Positions 54,247-62,204 of a stretch of DNA of 64,000 bases are shown here, one piece after another. The DNA comes from Fictibacillus nanhaiensis (GTDB lineage: Bacteria > Bacillota > Bacilli > Bacillales > Fictibacillaceae): assembly GCF_019801215.1 (NCBI RefSeq), contig NZ_JAHVJO010000001.1, forward strand, positions 868,001-932,000. Direction: 5' to 3'. The position numbers were made by a program, and so were the translations under genes. Each line of letters starts with the position of its first letter. Positions within the stretch are counted from its first letter, which is position 1. A model generated the notes under the pieces. The model was not told the DNA's origin, made no database searches, and saw only the letters and a program-made list of their open reading frames with translations.

Positions 54247-56136
54247 TTACACCCATTTCCTCAAATTTGCATCCCTCACAGTATACCCTTTTAAATCTAT
54301 ACATTCCAAAATAGGAATCAGAAACTTTCTTGAAAGATTAAGCGCAGTTTTTGCTTCTTGAACAGAAAAGCTTTCATTTGTTTTACTTTTCAAAATTTTA
54401 ACTCCGTTTATAAAAACATTGCTGCTAATTAGAACCTCGTCAAATAAAACCTCTGCCATTCCATCTTTGACTAGATAATATTTAAAATCCATATACAACT
54501 CATCTGGTAGCTGCTGGTTTTTATATACCGAAAGAAAATCAAGTGGTTCAAATCCCATTCTTTCTAATTCATTTACAGCCTGCGACATCCGTTTTTCCCA
54601 TTTTTGTGGATAATGAGGAACAAAATCTGGCAAATGGACAAATTGATCGGTAATTCTAATAGTAGATTTTTGTAACAACCGCTCAACCAAACCGGTAATC
54701 ACTTTCTGTTGAAGTGCTCCTTTTAAAGATTGCACGATCTCTGCTTTCGGGATGCCTTGACGTAAGGGATTTTCCTCGTGGAAAGCATTTAACTTCCTTG
54801 TTAATTCTTCCTCTAAAGATTGAATCGTAACGTTTGTCGCATAATAGCCACTTATGTGATGAACAGTATGAGAGTTTAACAGATCTTCCAGTATGCCATT
54901 CATTTGTTGATCTTCTATGCCCGTTAACTTCATGATTTCTTTATCGGTTAAAGTCCCCTCATTTTGTAACACTTGCAAGACTCTCTCTACTGGAGTGCCT
55001 TCAAACTTCTCTCTTAACAGGTTTACGGTGCTTGAACCGAACTTATAATGAGATGCGTTTGGATCAATTACTTCGCCGCCACCGATCGTTTCTTCAGGAG
55101 AAGGACGTCTAATAATAAAACGGTCACCACGTTTCGTTACAATAGGTTCATTTAATCGTACTTGACAAAAAACCTGATCCACTGAACGTTCAAGTTCATT
55201 CCGATCAAAAAGAATGAGTTTTCCCATAACTTCTGAAGTACCTGTGTAAAACTTAATTTGAGAGCGCTGTTTAATCTTACCTGACCAATCCTTCCCTGTA
55301 GTAAGGACAAGATCAACCGTATCGGTAATTGAAAAAACTTGCGGGGATACTAGTACATGTCCTCTTTTCCAATCAGCCTTAGAACCGCCTGAAAGATTTA
55401 TCGCAGCTCGCTGACCCGCTTTTGCCGTTGAGACACTTTCTTTATGGACTTGTAACTTACGAATCTTAACTAACTCATTCCCAGGTTGTATTTCCAGCTC
55501 GTCTCCTTCATGAACTTCACCTTCATAAACCGTACCTCTTACAACTGTTCCTTGTCCTTTTACAGTAAAAATATGATCGATTGGCATACGGAAAGGACCT
55601 AGTGCCGATCTTGTTTTTGTAACTTTTAATCGGTCGGCCATTCTCTGCTTTAATTCTTCAATGCCATTTAAAGAAAGACTATCTACATAATGTATCGGAA
55701 ACGTTTGAAAGATGGAATCATTCGTAAGCTCAGTTATATCGTCTTCAATGAGCATTTTCATTTCTTCATCGATTAAATCTGATTTTGTAACAATAATCAT
55801 ACCGTTTTGAATATCAAGAAACGACAAGATTTCAAAGTGTTCCCTCGTTTGAGGCATAACTCCTTCATCGGCAGCAATGACGAGTAATACCAAATCGATA
55901 CCTGCTACACCTGCAATCATTTGGCGAATTAATTTTTCATGTCCAGGAACATCGACGATTGAAGTATGAATTTCCTTAGTTAATGGAAAAGGAGCGAAAC
56001 CAGGTTCGATTGTAATCTTACGTGCTTTCTCTTCTTTAAGGGTATCCGTATCAACTCCACTTAACGCTTTTGTCAGTGTTGTCTTCCCATGATCGATATG
56101 CCCTGCCATGCCGATTGTATAATAGTTAACTGTCAT
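54247..56136 (-). CDS. selB: Selenocysteine-specific elongation factor SelB
   Basis: 629 residues. EF-Tu-like G domain: [15 protein letters not shown] near residue 9 (G1), DVPGHE near 62 (G3), TKSD near 118 (G4). Domains II-III follow, then four C-terminal winged-helix units up to KWV, which bind the SECIS. It carries Sec-tRNA(Sec) to UGA codons. ATG behind AGGTGG. First gene of the operon selB-GT-phnD-phnE-phnC. Convergent with nothing on its 5' side; the divergent tRNA-Sec gene lies 384 bases upstream. Confidence 0.95.
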   Translation of the reverse strand: MTVNYYTIGMAGHIDHGKTTLTKALSGVDTDTLKEEKARKITIEPGFAPFPLTKEIHTSIVDVPGHEKLIRQMIAGVAGIDLVLLVIAADEGVMPQTREHFEILSFLDIQNGMIIVTKSDLIDEEMKMLIEDDITELTNDSIFQTFPIHYVDSLSLNGIEELKQRMADRLKVTKTRSALGPFRMPIDHIFTVKGQGTVVRGTVYEGEVHEGDELEIQPGNELVKIRKLQVHKESVSTAKAGQRAAINLSGGSKADWKRGHVLVSPQVFSITDTVDLVLTTGKDWSGKIKQRSQIKFYTGTSEVMGKLILFDRNELERSVDQVFCQVRLNEPIVTKRGDRFIIRRPSPEETIGGGEVIDPNASHYKFGSSTVNLLREKFEGTPVERVLQVLQNEGTLTDKEIMKLTGIEDQQMNGILEDLLNSHTVHHISGYYATNVTIQSLEEELTRKLNAFHEENPLRQGIPKAEIVQSLKGALQQKVITGLVERLLQKSTIRITDQFVHLPDFVPHYPQKWEKRMSQAVNELERMGFEPLDFLSVYKNQQLPDELYMDFKYYLVKDGMAEVLFDEVLISSNVFINGVKILKSKTNESFSVQEAKTALNLSRKFLIPILECIDLKGYTVRDANLRKWV

Positions 56137-56292
56137 CTTTTAACCACCTATGTACATACTCTATACAACTTTATGAAATGCTTTAGTAAATTACAAGAAT
56201 TAAGCTTGGAATTTTTTGCGATTCTTAAAATCGTAATTAAACTCATTATTTCCCAAATCTTTATACGTCACTGCATAAATATTCAGGAATGT

Positions 56293-56338
56293 ATACCCAC
56301 AGGTTATCCACAATAAAAGTTATGCACAGTTGTCCACA
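56293..56338 (+). promoter_or_regulatory. Cluster of DnaA boxes
   Basis: TTATCCACA (56304-56312, perfect), TTATGCACA (56320-56328) and TTGTCCACA (56330-56338), all on the plus strand, plus a weaker ATACCCACA at 56293-56301. Four near-consensus boxes in 46 bases is far above chance. The gene-free stretch 56137-56520 otherwise holds promoter-like elements. Confidence 0.75.
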
Positions 56339-56345
56339 GCCTGCA

Positions 56346-56392
56346 CTGTTATAGTGAATATGAAAGACTGTTATATTCGAAAACCTGTTATA
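56346..56392 (+). repeat. Three direct copies of CTGTTATA
   Basis: CTGTTATA at 56346, 56368 and 56385, spaced 22 and 17 bases, just after the DnaA boxes. Possible operator or promoter elements; nothing else supports a role. Confidence 0.5.
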
Positions 56393-56467
56393 GTGTATTT
56401 TACCTTCTGTATCAGTCAGGGCTTTTTCGACAAATCTCGCCTTTTTCCTGTCGATAAGTGATATACC

Positions 56468-56497
56468 TTGTCCTTTGAACCCTGTATCATGTATAAT
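56468..56497 (+). promoter_or_regulatory. Promoter of tRNA-Sec
   Basis: TTGTCC, 18-base spacer, perfect TATAAT (56492-56497). The transcript would start near 56504, 17 bases before the tRNA. Confidence 0.65.
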
Positions 56498-56520
56498 GTG
56501 TCAAGAGTGATTAAAGTTAT

Positions 56521-56617
56521 GGGGCCAGTTGTGTAGCTGGTGCTTACCTAGGTCTTCAAAACCTTTTGGGAGGCGCGTGCCGTCTCCGGTGGGTTCGATT
56601 CCCACATGGTCCCGCCA
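56521..56617 (+). tRNA. selC: tRNA-Sec(UCA)
   Basis: Acceptor GGGGCCA pairs with TGGTCCC and ends GCCA, with the CCA encoded. The anticodon loop is CTTCAAA with TCA. A long variable arm (GGGAGGCGCGTGCCGTCTCC) and a T arm GTGGGTTCGATTCCCAC complete it. Length 97, as expected for bacterial tRNA-Sec, the longest tRNA. The Sec tRNA read by SelB at UGA. Confidence 0.95.
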
Positions 56618-56642
56618 AATTTATACATATGAGGTGGACGCA

Positions 56643-57068
56643 TTGTCTGGATGGTTCATCACCTTTATCGTGTTATGGTCCGTTTTTTTGTTTAGCATGT
56701 TTGCCATTGGCGGCTATTTTATGTTTCGAAAATTTTTAAAACGCCTTCCCAAAGAAGATGGAAAATCGATTTTGGACTGGCAGGAACATTATATAAACGA
56801 AACGATCCACTTGTGGAATGACGAACAGAAGAAATTATTAAACGAATTAGTCGCTCCTGTTCCTGAATTATTCCGAGATGTAGCAAAAGAAAAAATTGCT
56901 GGAAAGATCGGTGAGCTTGCTTTAGAGGAAAATGCGAGTGCAATGACTGAGGACTTGATTATAAGAGGGTACATTATAGCTACCCCTAAGCGTGATCATA
57001 AGTGGCTGATCAAAACATTAAAAAAGAAGAATATCGATCTTAAACCTTATCAATCTTTACTCGCGTAA
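56643..57068 (+). CDS. yneK: DUF2621 membrane protein YneK
   Basis: 141 residues from a TTG, behind GAGGTGG at 56631. One N-terminal membrane helix (FITFIVLWSVFLFSMFAIGG) then a soluble domain with RDVAKEKIAGKIGELALEE near residue 80. Length and neighbours (ccdA, ccdC) match Bacillus YneK. A longer frame that runs into tRNA-Sec was rejected. Function unknown; probably in the same transcript as tRNA-Sec. Confidence 0.85.
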   Translation: MSGWFITFIVLWSVFLFSMFAIGGYFMFRKFLKRLPKEDGKSILDWQEHYINETIHLWNDEQKKLLNELVAPVPELFRDVAKEKIAGKIGELALEENASAMTEDLIIRGYIIATPKRDHKWLIKTLKKKNIDLKPYQSLLA

Positions 57069-57116
57069 AAACCCTGAATTGGTAGAGGGCACTGAAAAAC
57101 TCCCTATTAATATGTT

Positions 57117-57255
57117 GAATGCGGGGATCTCCGCTTCAGGGTACATGCTTTCCGCGGGGCGGGCGGTGAGCCCCCTGACGCTTCGCGCCTTTAGTGGTCT
57201 CACCTGTCCCACTCGTCCCGCAGGAGTCAGTACCCTTCTGCTACAATCCCCACAA
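57117..57255. repeat. GC-rich imperfect palindromic intergenic element
   Basis: Arms GCTTTCCGCGGGGCGGGCGG and GTCTCACCTGTCCCACTCGT around a loop CCCTGACGCTTCGCGCC form an imperfect dyad with TGAGCC / GGTCTCA near the tips and CCCGCAGGAGTC at the end. Such elements are scattered in Bacillus-type genomes as non-coding stem-loops. GC is clearly above the surroundings. Confidence 0.7.
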
Positions 57256-57266
57256 GTTAGTATAAA

Positions 57267-57304
57267 AAAAGATCAAACCAGCTTAGAGTTGGGTTGATCT
57301 TTTT
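57267..57304 (+). terminator. Terminator after yneK
   Basis: AAAAAGATCAAACC / GGGTTGATCTTTTTT inverted repeat with an 11-base loop. Confidence 0.85.
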
Positions 57305-57334
57305 TCTATAAAATAAAAAAACAAATATTGGTCT

Positions 57335-57518
57335 CAATGCTCTTCAGTCCCTATATGGTCTTTATGATTTAATTTGCTTCTAGAAAATAAGACTCACCCA
57401 TGAATAAGCTTGTAGATTTTTCGTTTGTCTATGATGAACTAAAGGACAATTATTGTCATAACAACGACAGGATACCTATTATACCAACCAGTCGTTCAAA
57501 TATTTGTTGTTAAAGGTC
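57335..57518 (+). pseudogene. Remnant of an IS-type transposase
   Basis: From 57400 the frame reads MNKLVDFSFVYDELKDNYC, a string typical of a Bacillus IS1182-like transposase N-terminus. A one-base frame shift later, FKYLLLKV (from 57495) continues the same protein, and LYDLI is seen upstream in another frame. No more of the transposase and no terminal repeats are visible. It is a short decayed fragment. Confidence 0.65.
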
Positions 57519-57522
57519 AAAA

Positions 57523-57563
57523 AACAAGGGCTTCGCAAGTGATTTTCATGCGAAGCCCTTGTT
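57523..57563. repeat. Perfect 15-base inverted repeat
   Basis: AACAAGGGCTTCGCA / TGCGAAGCCCTTGTT with an 11-base spacer. A very stable hairpin that follows no intact gene; it may be a leftover terminator or the edge of the decayed insertion. Confidence 0.75.
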
Positions 57564-57579
57564 CTTTTCTGATTAAAAA

Positions 57580-57609
57580 GAAAAACCGTTGAAATTCAAC
57601 CGGTTTTTC
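57580..57609 (-). terminator. Terminator after ccdC
   Basis: Minus-strand AAAACCG..CGGTTTTTC hairpin after the ccdC stop. Confidence 0.75.
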
Positions 57610-57641
57610 AGTGGCCACGAATTCGTCTCAGGGGTTTTTCT

Positions 57642-58106
57642 TTATAATGCGATTTCGTTTCTTTTTTTAATGAACAAAAATAGCATCGCTAAACGCCAAG
57701 GTAAGATCATTCCAAAGGCTACAACGAAAAACAAAGAGCTCGTTTCAAAATAGGAGATGGATGTTCCGACATACCATTTTAACGCTAAACGGATGGCGAA
57801 TAATCCAATAATAATGAAAATAAACGCCTTTGATCGTATTAAGTAAACATCCTCCCCCTTTATCTCAAACTTACTGGTCATAATCAGAAAGATTGAGAAC
57901 ATGATTCCGACTAGAAAGGCCTCCCCTGCTTCGATCCATGTGATTCGAAAAAAAGGAATTACAAACATGAGAAATCCGGTACTCATAAAAAGCGGTGGAA
58001 GGATAATCTTTTTTAGCGTAACCGGTTCTCTTGTTTCTCTCATTCTAAAGTTAAAAATGATGATACCCATAAGTATGGCAAAACATGTACTCGCAACAAA
58101 AAACAC
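57642..58106 (-). CDS. ccdC: CcdC (YneJ) membrane protein
   Basis: 154 residues, GTG start. About four membrane helices; KKIILPPLFMSTGFLMFVIPFFR near residue 30 and RSKAFIFIIIGLFAIRLALK near 90 match CcdC of Bacillus, where it follows ccdA. Its role is not settled; the ccd region is linked to cytochrome c maturation. Starts two bases after the MrpB gene stop. Confidence 0.85.
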   Translation of the reverse strand: MFFVASTCFAILMGIIIFNFRMRETREPVTLKKIILPPLFMSTGFLMFVIPFFRITWIEAGEAFLVGIMFSIFLIMTSKFEIKGEDVYLIRSKAFIFIIIGLFAIRLALKWYVGTSISYFETSSLFFVVAFGMILPWRLAMLFLFIKKRNEIAL

Positions 58107-58108
58107 GG

Positions 58109-58564
58109 TCAGTTCCCTTCCTCTTCTACTTTTTCTATTTTATCTTCTGCTATAGAAAGGATTATTGTCATGGTCACTCCGATAACCGTTAAATATACAC
58201 CTAAGTCAAACAACATCGCCGTAGCAAGTTCGGTTTTTCCTAACAATGGCAAATAAAAATAACCGAAAGTATGGCTTAAAAAGGGTACGCCTAAAACAAA
58301 AGAACCCGCACCAGTTATTACAGCCGTGAGCAAACCTGCTGCAATCATATAATTAAAGTTGATTGGTAAAATTCTATGTACTGGTTTAAGTCCATATGAA
58401 ACATAAAGCAACAAAAAGGCTCCGGCTCCCATAAGACCACCTATAAATCCCCCACCTGGAGCATTATGTCCTGAAAATAACATATTTACTGAAAAAGCTA
58501 AAATAACGAATACGATAATGTTGGTCGTCGTTTTTAAGATTAGGTCGTTTGATCTTGATTGCAT
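58109..58564 (-). CDS. MrpB/MnhB-type Na+/H+ antiporter subunit
   Basis: 151 residues, four membrane helices. SGHNAPGGGFIGGLMGAGAFLL near residue 33 is the MrpB signature, and TELATAMLFDLGVYLTVIGV near 115 matches the C-terminal half. In Bacillus mrpB is part of a seven-gene antiporter operon. Here no other mrp subunit is next to it; instead it is placed between ccdA and ccdC. It may be a stand-alone version or a recent arrival. Confidence 0.85.
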   Translation of the reverse strand: MQSRSNDLILKTTTNIIVFVILAFSVNMLFSGHNAPGGGFIGGLMGAGAFLLLYVSYGLKPVHRILPINFNYMIAAGLLTAVITGAGSFVLGVPFLSHTFGYFYLPLLGKTELATAMLFDLGVYLTVIGVTMTIILSIAEDKIEKVEEEGN

Positions 58565-58594
58565 GATGATGTGATTCTCCTTTCTTCGTTGCGC

Positions 58595-59305
58595 TTAAAA
58601 ACCTTGAAAGCCTCCGAAAACCCTGTTTATTAAAAAAGAGGTAAATTGAGTCATCCAATTAAAATATAGTAAAACACCCATTATTACCATCAAACCTCCA
58701 CCAATTTTCATAAATTGACGGTTAAAGCGTTTAATTGGTTTTAGTTTGTCCAAAAAGAAGCTTAACACAAAAAATGGAACAGCAAATCCTAAAACATAAG
58801 CGATCATATACGTTAATGAAGCAGCAGGGTTTGAAACACCAAGTGCGATAACACCTGCCAGAATGGGTCCCATACATGGCGTCCAGCCTGCGGCAAATCC
58901 AATTCCAATTAATACGGACCCCACATATCCAGTAGGTCTGGACTGGAATTTAAGCTTCTTATCCTTCATTAAAAAAGTAGGTGCTATAAATCCCATTACA
59001 ACAAGACCGAAAAAGACGATAACAATTGCCCCGATCTGCCTTAACAAAGATTGATAGGATACAAAAATATCACCGATAAATGTTGTAGATAGCCCAAGGA
59101 CGATAAAAATAACCGAGAATCCTAACAAGAAAAATGAGGTATGTAATAGCGCCCTTCTCCTAAGCATACCTTGTTCTTCTTTTAATTCTTGAACAGAAAT
59201 GCCCGTAATATAGGATAAAAAGGCTGGGTAAAGTGGCAAACAGCACGGGGAAATAAACGATAATACCCCTGCTCCAAATGCAAGCCAAATATTGATATCA
59301 GTCAT
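58595..59305 (-). CDS. ccdA: Thiol-disulfide transmembrane protein CcdA
   Basis: 236 residues with six membrane helices. The two reactive cysteines lie in FISPCCLPLYPAFLS near residue 18 and GWTPCMGPILAG near 150, as in CcdA, which passes electrons out of the cell for cytochrome c maturation and sporulation. AAAGGAG precedes the ATG. First gene of ccdA-mrpB-ccdC. Confidence 0.92.
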   Translation of the reverse strand: MTDINIWLAFGAGVLSFISPCCLPLYPAFLSYITGISVQELKEEQGMLRRRALLHTSFFLLGFSVIFIVLGLSTTFIGDIFVSYQSLLRQIGAIVIVFFGLVVMGFIAPTFLMKDKKLKFQSRPTGYVGSVLIGIGFAAGWTPCMGPILAGVIALGVSNPAASLTYMIAYVLGFAVPFFVLSFFLDKLKPIKRFNRQFMKIGGGLMVIMGVLLYFNWMTQFTSFLINRVFGGFQGF

Positions 59306-59373
59306 CTTCGCAGAAACTCCTTTAATTGTTCTCTCTCTATCTTAAAGGGTACAGCCTTTTTGTTCAATCTTAA

Positions 59374-59405
59374 AGAAAGACAGCTTTCTATAAAAGCTGT
59401 CTTAG
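59374..59405 (-). terminator. Terminator after the carboxypeptidase gene
   Basis: Minus-strand AAGACAGCTTT / AAAGCTGTCTT stem with a short loop, then TCTTT. Confidence 0.8.
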
Positions 59406-59408
59406 AAA

Positions 59409-60257
59409 TTATGGTTTTTGCAGGTATTCTTCCAGCGTTATCCCTTTATTATGGATTTCTTTCGCATGCTTTACTCCAACATATCTTAAGTGCCAAGGCT
59501 CATACTCATAGCCAGTTATGTTCTCTTTACCTTTGAGGTATCTAATGATAAATCCATATTGATGAGCGTTTTCAGCAAGCCATTTTCCTTCTTTCGTTTC
59601 ACCGAACTTCTCCACTAATTCATAGTTTACTTCTGGTGAAGTTACATCTAACGATAGACCAGTCTGATGTTCGCTCTGTCCAGGCTGTGCACTCGTTTGG
59701 TTTGCTTGTTCTTCTCCGTATTGATTGGCATTATAAGCAAAAATGGAAACTTGTGTCTCATATGAGCGATAACCTGACTGCGCAAGCAGCTGTAATCCTT
59801 GCGTTTGGGCATCTTTAAAGAGTTCTTCCACTGCACGTGCTGCTTCTTCTCTTAATTGCTTTTTAGGCAGGTCCTCTTTGAAAGGAAAAGGCACATTTGG
59901 AATGACTAGATCTTTTGGTTCGTAATCTTCTGGCAGATTTCTTTCTTTATTTGCAACAATCAACAAATCATCTAAGTTTTGAATAATTGCTTTTCCATCA
60001 CCTGAAACCGTCACTGTTTCTTCGAGCCAAGGTAGATCGGCTTCTTGAGATGGATGGTCCTTGCCATGAGTTACATCTGGTTGAGACGGAGTTTGGTTTG
60101 TCTCGTCCTCTTTTTTTGTTTCTTTGTTTTTAGGGGTAGTTTCTTTTGAATCGTTAAAAGCAGAGTCCCATTGGTTTTGTGCCCATTGAAGAGGTTCGCA
60201 AGCAGAGAGGATTATTACGCTGCCGATTATCATTGATGTTTTGACGTATTTCTTCAA
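59409..60257 (-). CDS. VanY/LdcB-type D-alanyl-D-alanine or L,D-carboxypeptidase lipoprotein
   Basis: 282 residues, TTG start behind GGATGAGA. Lipobox ILSAC at residue 19, then a charged linker of about 40 residues and the peptidase domain. Catalytic motifs: SGYRSYETQ near residue 163, SEHQTGLSLD near 198 (zinc ligands His and Asp) and YEPWHLRYVG near 255. It trims peptidoglycan stem peptides outside the membrane. Bacillus YodJ is similar. Confidence 0.85.
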   Translation of the reverse strand: MKKYVKTSMIIGSVIILSACEPLQWAQNQWDSAFNDSKETTPKNKETKKEDETNQTPSQPDVTHGKDHPSQEADLPWLEETVTVSGDGKAIIQNLDDLLIVANKERNLPEDYEPKDLVIPNVPFPFKEDLPKKQLREEAARAVEELFKDAQTQGLQLLAQSGYRSYETQVSIFAYNANQYGEEQANQTSAQPGQSEHQTGLSLDVTSPEVNYELVEKFGETKEGKWLAENAHQYGFIIRYLKGKENITGYEYEPWHLRYVGVKHAKEIHNKGITLEEYLQKP

Positions 60258-60373
60258 AGCATTCTCATCCTTTATTTCATTTGTATGTATGCTATCTTAT
60301 CATAGGATAATTTGCAAATATGTCAATGAGGAAAAGGACATCTTCATCCTTTATAAAATTATGGTATACAAAA

Positions 60374-60402
60374 AAGAGGAACCGAAAAAATCCGGCTCCT
60401 AG
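60374..60402 (-). terminator. Terminator of the ABC exporter operon
   Basis: Minus-strand AGGAGCCG / CGGTTCCT stem with loop GATTTTTT then CTTTTTTG. Confidence 0.85.
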
Positions 60403-62204
60403 CTAACCTCATCAACAGAATCAGATCCATGCTGTAAGAGGAACATTTTATGATAAAGTCCTCTTTCTCTAAGCAGTTCCTGATGAGTTCCTCTTTCTAC
60501 AATTTCCCCTTTATGAAGAACCAATATCAAATCCGCATCTTGTATCGTTGAAAGTCTATGTGCGATTGCGATCGTGGTTCTTCCATTTCGCATTTTATGA
60601 AGTGCGGTCTGAATCTCTTCCTCTGTTTCAGTATCAATATTTGCTGTCGCTTCATCTAAAATTAAGATTTGAGGTGAAAACGCCATCGTTCGCGCAAAAG
60701 AGATTAACTGTCTTTGACCACTTGAAAAAGTTGACCCACGTTCCCCGAGTTCAGTGTGATACTGCTGGGGTAATTTTTCAATAAAGGTCGAAGCTTGAAC
60801 GAACCTAGCCGATTCTTTTACTTCTTCATCTGTTATTTTATCATTATACAATCTGATGTTTTGCCTGATATCTCCAACAAACAAGAAGGGATCTTGCAGA
60901 ACGAGCCCAATCTTTTTACGTAACTCTTTATTTTCGTATTGTGTCAAAGAAACTCCATCAAGTAAGATTTCGCCTTTTTCAATATGATAAAAACGCATTA
61001 GCAGATTGATGATAGAGCTTTTCCCGCTCCCCGTATGTCCAACTAATGCCACCGTTTGCCCAGGAAGTGCGGTGAATGATATATTCTTCAATACCTCTTG
61101 TTCCCCATCATAGGAAAAGGACACATTATTAAACTCGATTTTCCCTTGGTTAATAACGGGTTTCGCATTGCCTGCTTTAACGGGTGCAGCTTCTTTTTCA
61201 TCCATGATTGTAAAAACTCTTCCTGCCGAAACGATTGCTTGCTGAAAGATAGAAAGCCGCATCATCATCATGTTTACTGGTTCAAAGAAACGATCCAAGT
61301 AATTAATAAAAGCGTATATCACACCGATCTCTACGGCAGAATCAAATGATTTAATCCCAAAAAAAGAAAGTATTAACAGAAGAGCAAACATATAGACAAG
61401 ATCAACAGCAGGGCGAAGCAGCAACCCGTTATATTTTATATTGCGCATCTGTGCATCGTTATGCTCTTTATTAATGGCCGCAAATTCGTTACGTAAACGC
61501 TTTTGCTGATTAAACACTTGGACAATGGACATCCCCTGTAGTGATTCATTCAACTTCGCATTTAACTGGCTAAGCTTTTCTCTCATCTCATAAAACGATT
61601 TTGAACTGTATTTTCGATATAACCACATAATACACACAATGATTGGTAAAATCCCTAAACAAAACAAAGCCAGTCTAACGTTTAAGTAGAACATAAATCC
61701 GAAAATACCGAACAGAAAAACAATGTTTTGCACAAATGTTGAAAGAACACTTACATATAAATCTTTAACAGCCTCCGTATCGTTTGTAATTCTTGAAACG
61801 AGACTTCCGACTGGTGTTCGATCGAAGAACTTTAACCCTAAGGAGTGGACTTTTGAGAAGATCTGTATCCTTAACGTTTGGATTATATCTAAAGCTACAG
61901 ATTGAAAAAGAACAAACTGAACATAATTGATTCCTGCTGAAACGAAAATGAGAGACAAATAACTTATCGCAAGCAGCAATAAAGCCTTTTGATCAAAAAT
62001 TCTCGGTGTTAAATAATCGTCTATGAATGTTTTCACCAAAATCGGTCCTGTTAGTTCAGCAACTGTAGCAAAGATTAAAAGAATAAAAGCAAGAGTTAAC
62101 CGTTTTTTGTGCATTTTGATATAAGACATGAGCCTCTTAAAAACAGCCCATTGATTCATCTGCAGCAATTCTTCTTTTGTTTGCAGGTTATCTGATTGAT
62201 TCAT
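60399..62204 (-). CDS. ABC exporter half-transporter, active-site subunit
   Basis: 601 residues: six membrane helices then a nucleotide-binding domain. Walker A GHTGSGKSS near residue 375, signature FSSGQRQLISFAR near 482 and Walker B LILDEATANID near 500 with the catalytic glutamate. Its start overlaps the partner stop (ATGA). With the partner it forms a heterodimeric exporter of the YheHI/YfiBC/YknUV kind. The drug or peptide cargo is unknown. Confidence 0.85.
   Translation of the reverse strand: MNQSDNLQTKEELLQMNQWAVFKRLMSYIKMHKKRLTLAFILLIFATVAELTGPILVKTFIDDYLTPRIFDQKALLLLAISYLSLIFVSAGINYVQFVLFQSVALDIIQTLRIQIFSKVHSLGLKFFDRTPVGSLVSRITNDTEAVKDLYVSVLSTFVQNIVFLFGIFGFMFYLNVRLALFCLGILPIIVCIMWLYRKYSSKSFYEMREKLSQLNAKLNESLQGMSIVQVFNQQKRLRNEFAAINKEHNDAQMRNIKYNGLLLRPAVDLVYMFALLLILSFFGIKSFDSAVEIGVIYAFINYLDRFFEPVNMMMMRLSIFQQAIVSAGRVFTIMDEKEAAPVKAGNAKPVINQGKIEFNNVSFSYDGEQEVLKNISFTALPGQTVALVGHTGSGKSSIINLLMRFYHIEKGEILLDGVSLTQYENKELRKKIGLVLQDPFLFVGDIRQNIRLYNDKITDEEVKESARFVQASTFIEKLPQQYHTELGERGSTFSSGQRQLISFARTMAFSPQILILDEATANIDTETEEEIQTALHKMRNGRTTIAIAHRLSTIQDADLILVLHKGEIVERGTHQELLRERGLYHKMFLLQHGSDSVDEVS

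Noticed and set aside
56293-56338. Chromosome origin
   Set aside because: No dnaA, dnaN or AT-rich unwinding region with further boxes is nearby.
56529-56642. Longer YneK start
   Set aside because: It overlaps tRNA-Sec; the TTG at 56643 has a ribosome binding site and gives the usual length.
57079-57297. 72-codon plus-strand frame in the GC-rich element
   Set aside because: It lies within the palindromic repeat, has no ribosome binding site and reads as low-complexity sequence.
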